From assembly GCA_023443285.1 (NCBI GenBank), contig JAEZVB010000064.1:1-45631 (forward strand): a stretch of DNA of 45,631 nucleotides, read 5' to 3'. The notes beneath the pieces were generated by a model. That model did not search any database and was not told the origin of the DNA. It saw nothing but the letters and a program-made list of their open reading frames with translations. Source of the stretch: Bacillota bacterium. Its GTDB lineage: Bacteria; Bacillota; Negativicutes; Sporomusales; Sporomusaceae. Position 1 is the stretch's first letter. Each line of letters starts with the position of its first letter. The position numbers and the translations under genes are program-made. This document shows positions 8,321-15,581 of this stretch, piece after piece.

Positions 8321-9493
8321 TTAATGTTGTAATAGCGCAAGGGCTGAACTCACCATAATCTCCACTCCATAACTAAGTGCTTGCTCATCCATGTCAAACT
8401 TAGGGTGATGGTGCGGATAGACAATCCCCTTGTCTTTGTTACCAACACCAATAAACATAAAACATCCCGGTACCTGCTGCTGATAGTAAGAAAAATCTTC
8501 CCCCACCATTGATGGACTCAATTCAAAGACTGCAGGTTTACCCAAAATAGCTTCCCCAGACCGGGCAACAATCTTCGCGACATTTGAATCATTAACAACC
8601 GGTGGAAACCCGTAAATAATTTCCAATTTATGTGTAGCGCCTGCTGCGGCACAAAGTCCGTCACATATTCTTGCAACACTGGCAAAGATTGTCTCACGGG
8701 TGCTTTGCGAAAACGTCCGCACTGTTCCCTCCAAAACAGCAGTATCCGGAATAACATTAAAAATATCACCTGCTCTAAATGCGCCCAGCGATAATACAGC
8801 CAATTCATTTGCACTAACATTATTACCGGTAATCGTCTTTAATGCCAGCACTATTTGAGCACCAACGTATAAAGGATCTACTGTCTGATGGGGCATAGAT
8901 CCATGCCCGCCAAAACCTTTTATCGTAATAGTGAATTCATCAGGAGATGCCATCATCGGGCCATAGGTTAAGCCCATTGTGCCTACTTCTAATGGTTGCC
9001 ACAAGTGTGCTCCGATTACGGCGTCCACGCCTTCCAACGCGCCATCAGCAATCATAGCCAGAGCGCCACCGGGATTGCGTTCCTCGCTAGGCTGAAACAA
9101 CAGCCTGATTGTTCCCGGCAAATCTGCTTTAATTGCAGTAAATATTTTGCCAATACCCAGCAGTACAGCCGTATGTCCATCGTGGCCACAGGCATGACAT
9201 AGTCCTTCATTTTGCGAGCGGTAAGGTTGCTCAACTTCATCCTTAATCGGCAAAGCATCAATGTCGGCACGAATAGCAATAGTTTTCCCTGGCCTATCCC
9301 CTTTGATCTCGGCAATAACCCCAGTACCGGCTACAGGTCGTGGGGACAATCCTATGGCTTCAAGTTCAGCCATGATTTTTTTTTGTGTTGCGTATTCTTG
9401 ACCACCGATCTCCGGAAAGGTACGAAAATGCCGCCGCAAATTTATGACAAAATCGCTTTGGTCTCTTACTAACTCATGAATGCGTGTCTTCAT
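8321..9493 (-). CDS. M20-family amidohydrolase
   Basis: This 390-residue zinc-dependent amidohydrolase belongs to the M20D group (N-acyl-amino acid or hippurate hydrolase type). It removes an acyl group from an N-acyl amino acid or a similar amide. Metal and active-site motifs are CHACGHDGHTAVLLG, with the paired residues, SEERNPGG containing the catalytic glutamates, GAHLWQ, and a late PHHHPKFDMDE. The dimerisation lid domain lies between roughly residues 180 and 290. Length is normal and there is no signal peptide, so it is cytoplasmic. The exact substrate is not determined. The ATG has AAAGGA upstream. Confidence 0.88.
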   Translation of the reverse strand: MKTRIHELVRDQSDFVINLRRHFRTFPEIGGQEYATQKKIMAELEAIGLSPRPVAGTGVIAEIKGDRPGKTIAIRADIDALPIKDEVEQPYRSQNEGLCHACGHDGHTAVLLGIGKIFTAIKADLPGTIRLLFQPSEERNPGGALAMIADGALEGVDAVIGAHLWQPLEVGTMGLTYGPMMASPDEFTITIKGFGGHGSMPHQTVDPLYVGAQIVLALKTITGNNVSANELAVLSLGAFRAGDIFNVIPDTAVLEGTVRTFSQSTRETIFASVARICDGLCAAAGATHKLEIIYGFPPVVNDSNVAKIVARSGEAILGKPAVFELSPSMVGEDFSYYQQQVPGCFMFIGVGNKDKGIVYPHHHPKFDMDEQALSYGVEIMVSSALALLQH

Positions 9494-9607
9494 ATGTGTC
9501 GTCCTTTTCTATCTAATTGTAATCAGCCCATATTTCCCCTTTATACAATCTAGAAGAAAAATCCTCCCTCTGAATCAAATATCAACAATATTATTATTAA
9601 ACTTAAT

Positions 9608-9648
9608 AAAAATTTAAGACCTTCCTCATTTGACTGAGGTCAGGTCTT
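9608..9648 (-). terminator. Terminator of the small exported-protein gene
   Basis: An interrupted stem (9616-9622 with 9642-9648, plus inner CTCA/TGAG) is followed on the minus strand by a T-rich run. It lies just after the stop of the gene at 9660-9851. Confidence 0.65.
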
Positions 9649-9659
9649 TACCATCAACA

Positions 9660-9851
9660 TTACCAATAATAATACATTCGGTTCCCTTTATACTTTATAT
9701 AACCATGGCGAAGCTTATCGACTCTGTTGGTATCAGCTTGCATTTGAGCCAAGTTTGCATCTGCGTCACTACGCTTAACCGCATCAACCGGCGTTACCGC
9801 TAGGCTTAAGAAGGTTAGGGAAAGAACGGCAACAAACAACTTTGTTTTCAT
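9660..9851 (-). CDS. Small exported protein, unknown function
   Basis: This is a 63-residue protein with a clear signal peptide: KTK at the N-terminus, a hydrophobic core (LFVAVLSLTFLSLAV), and a likely cleavage after VDA near residue 24. The mature part is about 39 residues, polar in the middle and ending in a tyrosine-rich tail (KGNRMYYYW). No family is recognised. A weak ribosome site (AAAGG) lies beside a hairpin that ends two bases before the ATG. It is followed by a plausible terminator. Signal peptide plus terminator make it more than a chance frame. Confidence 0.6.
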   Translation of the reverse strand: MKTKLFVAVLSLTFLSLAVTPVDAVKRSDADANLAQMQADTNRVDKLRHGYIKYKGNRMYYYW

Positions 9852-9853
9852 AT

Positions 9854-9933
9854 CTACCAGCCTTTCTTGCTACTGCTGGTAGTATTCGCGTAATGGCGAC
9901 CAGTTCCTGCAGTAAATCCGCAGCTCTCCATTA
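9854..9933 (-). other. Structured leader of the small exported-protein gene
   Basis: Two consecutive hairpins precede the ATG on the minus strand. The outer one pairs TAATGG and CCATTA (9891-9896 with 9928-9933) and includes the MATE stop codon. The second has a perfect 8 bp stem (9854-9861 with 9875-9882), with AAAGG next to it. Neither has a T-run. This may be a processing site or a translation-control element. No known riboswitch class was recognised. Confidence 0.4.
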
Positions 9934-11286
9934 AGTATTATTTTCCACTAGTTTAGGAGATAATCTCCGTAATTCTAGCCACAAGTAAGTCCCGGTGATC
10001 AGCGATGCTACAACATCAGCTACTGGCAGGGCCAACCAGATTCCCTCTAATCCCCAAAAACGGGGTAAAATTATAATAGCTGGTATCAAGATGATTACCT
10101 GACGTGACATGCTAAGGAAAATAGCATATCCAGCCTTGCCTGCAGCCTGAAAATAACTGGCTCCGATAATTTGGAAACCTATTATCGGCAGCATGATCAG
10201 CGACATTTTCAGTCCGGTAGTGCCTAAATTAATAAGCTCCGGATTGTCATTAAATAACCGGATAATTTGAGTGGGAAAAAGTTGCGTAACAACAAAACCG
10301 ATTACTGATACCAATGAAGCCGCATATGTACCAAGTTTTATAACCAAAATTACACGCTCAAAATTTTTGGCGCCATAATTATATCCGAGGATAGGTTGAA
10401 CACCTTGGCTGATGCCAAATATCGGCATTAGTATCAACATAGCCACCCGGTTAATTATGCCAAAGGCTGCAACTGCCAATTCTCCTCCATAACTTAGCAG
10501 ACTGTAGTTAGATAATATAGTCACAGCACTGGCGGCAATCTGCATTAAAAACGGTGATAACCCAATTTTACAAATGTCTACAACGATTTTTCTGTCCAGG
10601 CGCAGATTCGACCAGCGTAGCTTTAGCACTCCCTGATCGCTAATAAGATAGCGCATTACCCATACTGCAGCAACTGCCTGCGCAACTACCGTAGCCAACG
10701 CTGAGCCTGCTATTCCTAAATTGAAAAAATAGATAAACAGCGGATTCAATATAACATTCAGTACAGAGGCAATTAACATGGTTGCCATTGCCGTCTTAGG
10801 ATTGCCTTCTGCCCTGATAATATTATTGAGGCCAAAGCCAATATGCATGAAGATACTGCCTAAAAGAATTATCCTGGTAAACTCGCGGGCATACGGTAAT
10901 ACATGAGCTTCTGCCCCCAATAATACTAATATCTGATCCAAATAAACAAGGGCTACGACCGTTGTAGATATAACAGCCACTACCATCATACTAAAAGCAT
11001 TGCCTAAAATAACTTCAGCTTCTTGGCGTTTTTGTTCCCCTAATCGGATAGATACCAGCGTCGAGGCGCCAATGCCAATCAGCATACCAATTGCCATTAA
11101 AATAATCATAATGGGAAAAGCTATGGTAACCGCAGTAAGGCCAATATCACCAACCCAATTACCGACAAATATGCTATCCACAATATTATATAATGCATTT
11201 ACTACCATCCCGATGATGGCTGGCAGTGAAAACTCCCACAAAAGCTTACTTATTTTTTCGTTCCCTAAGGCCTCGGCTCGATCCAT
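9931..11286 (-). CDS. MATE-family multidrug/toxin exporter
   Basis: This protein of about 451 residues has twelve predicted membrane segments in two similar halves, as in MATE antiporters that expel cationic drugs or metabolites using a Na+ or H+ gradient. The N-terminal pattern LPAIIGMVVNALYNIVDSIF and the later GISQGVQPILGYNYGA are typical. A longer frame starts at 11346, but the ATG at 11284-11286 is preceded directly by TGGAGGAAAAC, so the shorter form is chosen. The substrate is unknown. No regulator is adjacent. Confidence 0.88.
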   Translation of the reverse strand: MDRAEALGNEKISKLLWEFSLPAIIGMVVNALYNIVDSIFVGNWVGDIGLTAVTIAFPIMIILMAIGMLIGIGASTLVSIRLGEQKRQEAEVILGNAFSMMVVAVISTTVVALVYLDQILVLLGAEAHVLPYAREFTRIILLGSIFMHIGFGLNNIIRAEGNPKTAMATMLIASVLNVILNPLFIYFFNLGIAGSALATVVAQAVAAVWVMRYLISDQGVLKLRWSNLRLDRKIVVDICKIGLSPFLMQIAASAVTILSNYSLLSYGGELAVAAFGIINRVAMLILMPIFGISQGVQPILGYNYGAKNFERVILVIKLGTYAASLVSVIGFVVTQLFPTQIIRLFNDNPELINLGTTGLKMSLIMLPIIGFQIIGASYFQAAGKAGYAIFLSMSRQVIILIPAIIILPRFWGLEGIWLALPVADVVASLITGTYLWLELRRLSPKLVENNT

Positions 11287-11406
11287 GTTTTCCTCCACAA
11301 AATAGAATTTATGCATTACTATATGATAATGCTTGATTTGACACATGGCAATAGCTTTTGTAATAGTTTAGCATTATATTAGGCATCTTACTGAAAAAAT
11401 TAATAA

Positions 11407-11484
11407 CGAGATGCTACGCTATCGCTCGACCATAACGCTGCGTTCTCCGCTCATTAGGGCCAAGATGAATCACGAAACATCTCG
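11407..11484. repeat. Inverted repeat between dehydrogenase and MATE genes
   Basis: CGAGATG (11407-11413) and CATCTCG (11478-11484) flank a G/C-rich interior containing GAGCG-type segments. On the minus strand a T-rich run follows, so it could terminate the pheA-dehydrogenase transcript. It also looks like a dispersed intergenic element. It lies within the 247-base gap at 11287-11533. Confidence 0.3.
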
Positions 11485-11533
11485 ATTTTAAAATCCCCTT
11501 TTAAACGTTACACAGTGGAATAATTTCCTTTGT

Positions 11534-12499
11534 CTAACGATAATTGACTTCAGAATTTACGCAAGTTAGCAAGGGTTTGCGTGCCAAGCCAAGCAAAATA
11601 TTTTCTGCTGCTAATATGGCCATTTTGTTTCGTGTTTCGGTTGTGGCACTACCAATATGTGGAGTAACAAGAATATTCGGCAGCTTTAGCAGCGGATGGT
11701 CTGGCGGCAGCGGTTCAGGGTCAGTAACGTCCAGTGCTGCGTAGGCAATTTGTCTTTCAGCTAACGCTGTATATAAAGCCTGAGTATCAACTACCGGCCC
11801 CCTGGAAGCATTAATAAAATAAGCGGTCGGTTTCATTTGTGCAAACTCTTTGACACCAAACCGTCCCTGGCTTTCAGCTGTCAAGGGCGTCAGGACAACA
11901 ATAAAGTCAGCTTCTGCTAAAAGCTGATCAAATGTACGATACTCCGCTTTGATTAGCTCTTGGTCAGATCGCGGGTGGCGGTTATGATAGATTACTTTCA
12001 TCCCGCTGGCCTGTGCTCTTCTGGCAACAGCTGAACCAATAGCTCCCATGCCGACAATACCCACTGTTTTATTATACAAGTCAACGCCAAACGGCAGCTG
12101 CATCCCTTGGTGCCACTTACCCTTGCGTACCCAATCCCAGCCTTCATGAATACGCCGAGCTGCGGTTAAAAGCAATGCAAAAGTCAAATCTGCCGTGGCC
12201 TCAACAAGCACTCCCGGGGTATTGCCAAAAGGGATCTTGCGGCTGGTACAAGCCGCAAGATCAATATTATCATAACCAACTGCGGGTTGCGCAATAACTC
12301 TTACTTTTGGTGCACTGGCTAACAATGTTTCATTTACTTGAATCTTACCGGCAACAAACAGACCCTCCGCATCCTGTAGCAATTTAGCTGATTCTGCTGG
12401 CGCATTCTTGTTCCATTGGCGAACCTCACACTGCTCCTCAAGAGCAGCTAGTGCTGAGGGTAAAATATCTCCTGTAACTACAACTTTATATTTGGCCAT
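11534..12499 (-). CDS. D-2-hydroxyacid dehydrogenase behind pheA
   Basis: This protein of about 321 residues belongs to the NAD(P)-dependent D-isomer-specific 2-hydroxyacid dehydrogenases. It has the Rossmann motif GIVGMGAIGSAVA, the substrate-loop Arg in NASRGPVVD, a conserved Glu in DVTDPEPLP, and the catalytic His in TPHIGSATTETR. The family includes glyoxylate/hydroxypyruvate reductases and phenylpyruvate reductases. The ATG at 12497-12499 (MAKYK) is better placed behind GGTGGA than the ATG at 12511. It lies about 44 bases after pheA, so it should share the phenylalanine T-box. That makes an aromatic 2-oxoacid such as phenylpyruvate a reasonable guess at its substrate, though glyoxylate reductase is what sequence alone would suggest. 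Confidence 0.85.
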   Translation of the reverse strand: MAKYKVVVTGDILPSALAALEEQCEVRQWNKNAPAESAKLLQDAEGLFVAGKIQVNETLLASAPKVRVIAQPAVGYDNIDLAACTSRKIPFGNTPGVLVEATADLTFALLLTAARRIHEGWDWVRKGKWHQGMQLPFGVDLYNKTVGIVGMGAIGSAVARRAQASGMKVIYHNRHPRSDQELIKAEYRTFDQLLAEADFIVVLTPLTAESQGRFGVKEFAQMKPTAYFINASRGPVVDTQALYTALAERQIAYAALDVTDPEPLPPDHPLLKLPNILVTPHIGSATTETRNKMAILAAENILLGLARKPLLTCVNSEVNYR

Positions 12500-12543
12500 A
12501 TAGTCCACCATCCTTAAAAATATTACATTTTACTTGCCACATT

Positions 12544-13383
12544 TTATTTTGCAACCTGATAAACCGGATAAGAGCCAAAGTTTTTATACCACAAACTTTT
12601 TTCTTTAACGGCGCTTACTGCGGCAGCAATATTACTCTCTATTATGCTGCCCTCAATGTCAAGAAAAAAGATATACATGCCAAGCCCGGTACGAGCCGGG
12701 CGAGACTCAATCCGTGTCAAGTTCACTGACCTTTGGGCCAATTCGCCCAGTATATTATACAAACTGCCTGGCTGCTCACCATTAATTTGACATACCAAGG
12801 TTGTTTTGCATTTGCCAGACACAGCACTAACCGGTTGCTGTTCTAAACCGATAAAGCGGGTTGAATTCGAAGCATTATCCTGAATATTGGCGGCAACCAC
12901 TGACAGGTCGTAATATTCACTGGCCTTCAAGCTACCGACAGCCGCATATAACCCGTCACCCTCCGCCACTTTTCTGGCAGCCGCAGCAGTACTCTCCACC
13001 GGAATTAGCTGTGTATGAGGATATAATTTTCCTAAGGTTTTTCTGCATTGAGCCAAGGCCTGGGGATGAGAAACAATGGCGTCAAATTTTGTACTGCCCC
13101 TTTTTGCTAACAAATTGTGTCTAACCGGCAGAACAATCTCTTTAGTAATATATAGATTAACATCATGTGCAATCGTATCTAACGTAACATTGACAGAACC
13201 CTCCAGTGAGTTTTCCACCGGCACAATGCTTTCATCCACTTCACCTGCGGCTACAGCCCGAATGGCCTCATCAATAGTGCTAAACGGTTTTAGACAAACA
13301 TCAAGCGTATTGCCATATAAGCTTAAAACAGTTTCTTCACAATAAGTTCCCTGCGGTCCCAGATACGCAACTGTCTTTACCAT
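12544..13383 (-). CDS. pheA: Prephenate dehydratase
   Basis: This enzyme converts prephenate to phenylpyruvate, the committed step to phenylalanine. The 279-residue monofunctional protein has the catalytic domain (VAYLGPQGTYCEE at the start, VPVENSLEGSVN, and NSTRFIGLE near residue 180). A C-terminal ACT domain with ESRPARTGLG is the region where phenylalanine binds to inhibit the enzyme. There is no chorismate mutase domain. The ATG follows GGAGG, and a phenylalanine-type T-box precedes it. The gene should therefore be controlled both by tRNA-Phe charging and by feedback inhibition. Confidence 0.95.
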   Translation of the reverse strand: MVKTVAYLGPQGTYCEETVLSLYGNTLDVCLKPFSTIDEAIRAVAAGEVDESIVPVENSLEGSVNVTLDTIAHDVNLYITKEIVLPVRHNLLAKRGSTKFDAIVSHPQALAQCRKTLGKLYPHTQLIPVESTAAAARKVAEGDGLYAAVGSLKASEYYDLSVVAANIQDNASNSTRFIGLEQQPVSAVSGKCKTTLVCQINGEQPGSLYNILGELAQRSVNLTRIESRPARTGLGMYIFFLDIEGSIIESNIAAAVSAVKEKSLWYKNFGSYPVYQVAK

Positions 13384-13405
13384 AATTATACCTCCATCAA
13401 AATAT

Positions 13406-13700
13406 AAAAACTCCCGTCCTCAAAAAGGACGAGAGCGAATCTCGCGGTACCACCTTTGTTATCCACCCTGCGGTGAATCACCTCATAAAGTACAGGCCTA
13501 GCGGCGCCGATACTCCCCTTCGCATATAACGGTGAAGGTCTCCGGCTCCACCTACCATCAGCCTATAATAAGGCGATTTCAGCAAGCAACTCCAAGGCGA
13601 ACTTCAGTATAATAATACCTGCCGGTTCTCAGCTCCCCAGCTCTCTGTTATGATATCAATCTATACTTACTTTTCCTCTTCTTAGTCTTTATCGCTTTTT
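13406..13700 (-). promoter_or_regulatory. T-box leader, probably phenylalanine-specific
   Basis: The minus strand shows the T-box sequence GGTGGTACCGCG (13443-13454), followed by a terminator with a 10 bp stem (13411-13420 with 13426-13435) and T-run. Stem I features AGAGAGCTG, GCTGAGA and a specifier loop GAAGTTCGCC precede it. The triplet at 13599-13601 reads UUC, a phenylalanine codon, and the UGGU bulge fits a tRNA with discriminator A. Uncharged tRNA-Phe should stabilise the antiterminator and switch on pheA and the dehydrogenase. The specifier was assigned by eye. Confidence 0.9.
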
Positions 13701-13703
13701 TTT

Positions 13704-13732
13704 ACTATAGCATGCAATTGATATTTATTCAA
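13704..13732 (-). promoter_or_regulatory. Promoter of the pheA operon
   Basis: TTGAAT (13727-13732) and TATAGT (13704-13709) have a 17-base spacer and sit just upstream of the T-box leader. Confidence 0.75.
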
Positions 13733-13836
13733 GTAGCCGCAAGTTTTGTTATGAGCTTTCTGAGAACTGCACTTCAGTTGGCAGCATTATACGTAAAAGC
13801 CAAAGAGCTGAAAAGGGGCTTTGTGAATACTAATTT

Positions 13837-13868
13837 CTAAAAAATCCGCTAAAACGTAGAGTTTTAGC
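13837..13868 (-). terminator. Terminator after the UGA-containing HesB-like gene
   Basis: An 8 bp perfect stem (13848-13855 with 13861-13868) has a 5-base loop and is followed on the minus strand by a T-run. It lies about 94 bases after the stop at 13962. The stretch 13741-13836 holds nothing else I recognise. Confidence 0.75.
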
Positions 13869-13961
13869 TCCTTTCCCATGTTCAGGAAGAAAAAACAGAT
13901 CGGACCTCGTGCCTATCCTGTCTATAAAAAAGTAAAATTTAGATTTGTTGAGAGTAAGCGT

Positions 13962-14270
13962 TTACCGGGATTCACTCCTAGAATTCCCCAGCAAAATGAG
14001 CTTTGTGCCACCGCCGCCAGTCACTGCGTCAATTCTGGCACTAGAGGCAATTTTGACTCCAGCATGAACATAAATTGATGTTTCATTGATATTCATTTTT
14101 TCGTATTTATTAAATTCAGAAGGTTCCGGTATGCCCCATCGCACGGATGGGATGTCGCGTGACTGAGCTCCACCTCAGCTGTAGCAAACATGTTTCTCCA
14201 GTTTAATGGTAACGTTGTTGCCTTGATCAGCAATAATTTTTTGCGCTTTTGGGGTTATTTTCAGATTCAT
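13962..14270 (-). CDS. HesB-like selenoprotein with in-frame UGA (putative)
   Basis: Read through one in-frame TGA at 14175-14177, this gene gives 102 residues and is the paralogue of the gene at 1978-2316. The halves are MNLKITPKAQKIIADQG... ending CYS, then U32, then GGAQSRDIPSVRWG and the rest. U32 aligns with C32 of the paralogue, and similarity runs on both sides without gaps. The ATG has a strong GGGAGGAAGG ribosome site, and a terminator follows the gene. A 6 bp hairpin with a GU-containing loop lies in the position expected of a bacterial SECIS. HesB-like selenoproteins are known in some prokaryotes. Codons after the TGA show no further stop until 13962. Ordinary annotation would keep only the C-terminal piece or call a pseudogene. 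A plain nonsense mutation is the main alternative. Confidence 0.8.
14135..14151 (-). promoter_or_regulatory. Candidate bacterial SECIS hairpin
   Basis: On the minus strand CCCAUC-CGUGC-GAUGGG forms a perfect 6 bp stem with a 5-base loop holding GU. The stem base is 24 bases after the UGA and the first loop G is 31 bases after it. Bacterial SECIS elements have a short stem with G/GU in the loop at about this distance. Binding by SelB is inferred. Confidence 0.65.
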
Positions 14271-14395
14271 AGTACGCTGCCTTCCTCCCACCTCAAATAT
14301 TCAAGATTTCTCCTTGACTTCCATTTCCCACCGAAAATTTGCAATCCACATTCCAGTGGGTAACGAATATATTTTTCCAACTTAGGTTTACACAT
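14267..14395 (-). pseudogene. HxlR-type regulator remnant (N-terminal piece)
   Basis: A 42-codon frame has a good ribosome site (AGGAGG) and starts MCKPKLEKYI. Its residues about 12-27 (YPLECGLQIFGGKWKS) match the start of the winged-helix domain of HxlR/MarR-like regulators, where CP/PVE...GGKWK is typical. After KWKS the frame no longer resembles the family and ends in a TGA that overlaps the ATG of the HesB-like gene by four bases. A full HxlR protein is about 110 residues, so most of the domain is gone, probably by a deletion. It may now act only as a leader for the next gene. A weak TATAAT lies upstream. Confidence 0.55.
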
Positions 14396-14483
14396 TCTGT
14401 GCATCCTCCTATACCGTAATTATATAAGGCATTACTGTTCAAGCGCAAGCAGCTATGAAAATTATGAGTTACCCATGAATTAG

Positions 14484-14640
14484 CCTATCAATGATCTGGC
14501 TGTTCCTGTTGGAGCTCTGCGGCGCGAAGGCTTACCGTGCCACTTTATGATTGACATGTTGCAAAAGTCAGATCCATCAAAATTGCTACCCTCTATATTG
14601 GATTCGTTGGCTCAAGAAGTTAAACAAGAAACAAAGGGAC
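14484..14640 (+). pseudogene. Coding-like fragment running into a REP-like repeat
   Basis: After a TAG at 14481 the forward frame is open and reads protein-like sequence (VPVGALRREGLP, then a helical LLPSILDSLAQEVKQE) up to the palindromic repeat that begins at 14636. It looks like the tail of a lost gene. I do not recognise the family. There is no convincing start, so it is listed as a possible remnant only. Confidence 0.25.
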
Positions 14641-14771
14641 AGGGATTATGTATCAGAATCCTTTTCAATCTTTTTCGAAACACAATCCTTGTCCCCTGTG
14701 TTTTTCAGTTTAAATACTTTTTATGCAACTTCCTATATTATTTTGGGATAAGGAACCTGTCCCGGTGTCCC
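14636..14771. repeat. REP-like palindromes (GGGACAGG type)
   Basis: GGGACAGGGATT (14636-14647) and AATCCTTGTCCC (14684-14695) form near-perfect inverted arms. A second, compact one, GGGATAAGGAACCTGTCCC followed by GGTGTCCC, lies at 14745-14771. Similar arms recur at 16796-16838. Such sequences are typical of dispersed REP elements that can be moved by IS200-like (RAYT) transposases. No transposase gene is in the window. The second copy forms the end of the gene at 14738-15499. Confidence 0.6.
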
Positions 14772-15499
14772 TTCGTTGTTTTATCTGTGTAATAACTTAC
14801 CAGTTCTTGATATGACTTCAGTTCAGCAAAACCAATATCTGTGAGACAATATATCCCGCGAGCAGTCCGCTGAAACCAATGATAATGATTATTCTGCAGA
14901 ATTCCAGCTGTTTTTTTAGCGTCAGTTCCAAATTCTTTAAGCTGTTTCACGCTTAGGGAACCGTGCTTGGCCAGTAATGCAGCAATATGTATGGCCATTT
15001 CTTTATAGGCAGTTACTAGTTTTTTGCCTGTGCTGCCGCCGGTATTAAAATCTCCGTGCCGCCCGGAAAACTCATTCAATAATTGTTGTCTTTTCCTCTT
15101 GGCTGACCTCCTGCTAACCTCCCTGCTAAAAGGTTTCGGTGCCAAGGTTTCTTCGACAACTGCCGGTATTTTGCCGTTAGTGACTAGTAGCAAACCGATT
15201 TCAAGCCGTCGCAATAAATGACATATATTCTGCCACTTTGCGGTTAATAAGACTTTATTATTTTTGGGCACCGCTATATATACAATATCGGCAGTACGCT
15301 GTCTTTGTACTGCCTGTAATATAACTTCAAGGTTGACCCGTAGCTTCATTTCAATAACCAAGAGAATACCGGAATTGTCAATTGCAGCAACATCACAATG
15401 ATTTATTTCACTTTTAACAGTATAGCCTTGCCTGATAAGATAATCCCGAATCGGAATATACATATCTTCTTCTCTGTTGATTATTGCTGTTTTATCCAT
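14738..15499 (-). CDS. DUF2161-family PD-(D/E)XK-like protein
   Basis: This protein of about 253 residues belongs to DUF2161, predicted to have a PD-(D/E)XK nuclease-like fold. The core is CDVAAIDNSGILLVIEMKL, with the Asp and the E-x-K of the active site. A C-terminal winged-helix-like region follows (SVKQLKEFGTDAKKTAGIL). It may act on DNA, but its target is unknown. The RBS GAGG and three adjacent start choices (GTG 15505, ATG 15502, ATG 15499) make the exact start uncertain; spacing favours 15499. The last residues (KGHRDRFLIPK) are encoded by a REP-like repeat, so the original C-terminus has probably been replaced. It is the last gene of the minus-strand island. Confidence 0.75.
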   Translation of the reverse strand: MDKTAIINREEDMYIPIRDYLIRQGYTVKSEINHCDVAAIDNSGILLVIEMKLRVNLEVILQAVQRQRTADIVYIAVPKNNKVLLTAKWQNICHLLRRLEIGLLLVTNGKIPAVVEETLAPKPFSREVSRRSAKRKRQQLLNEFSGRHGDFNTGGSTGKKLVTAYKEMAIHIAALLAKHGSLSVKQLKEFGTDAKKTAGILQNNHYHWFQRTARGIYCLTDIGFAELKSYQELVSYYTDKTTKGHRDRFLIPK

Positions 15500-15581
15500 C
15501 ATCACACCTCGAAATTATTAGCTGGTCTTGTAAGATACGGGGGTTTTCACACGGTCTGCCGTCCCTCTGTCATTTCTATAA

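Noticed and set aside
9854..9933. Known riboswitch before the small exported-protein gene
   Set aside because: I compared it by eye with preQ1, ZTP, manganese and c-di-GMP patterns and found no core match.
11287..11346. Longer N-terminus for the MATE protein
   Set aside because: The extra 20 residues are not typical of the family and the inner ATG has a far better ribosome site.
13878..14078. Forward frame of 66 codons over the end of the HesB-like selenoprotein gene
   Set aside because: No ribosome site, no family match, and it lies antisense to a gene supported by homology on both sides of the UGA.
14547..14792. Forward frame of 81 codons near the REP-like repeats
   Set aside because: Its second half is made of repeat sequence; only the first part looks coding, and it lacks a start, so it is listed only as a weak remnant.
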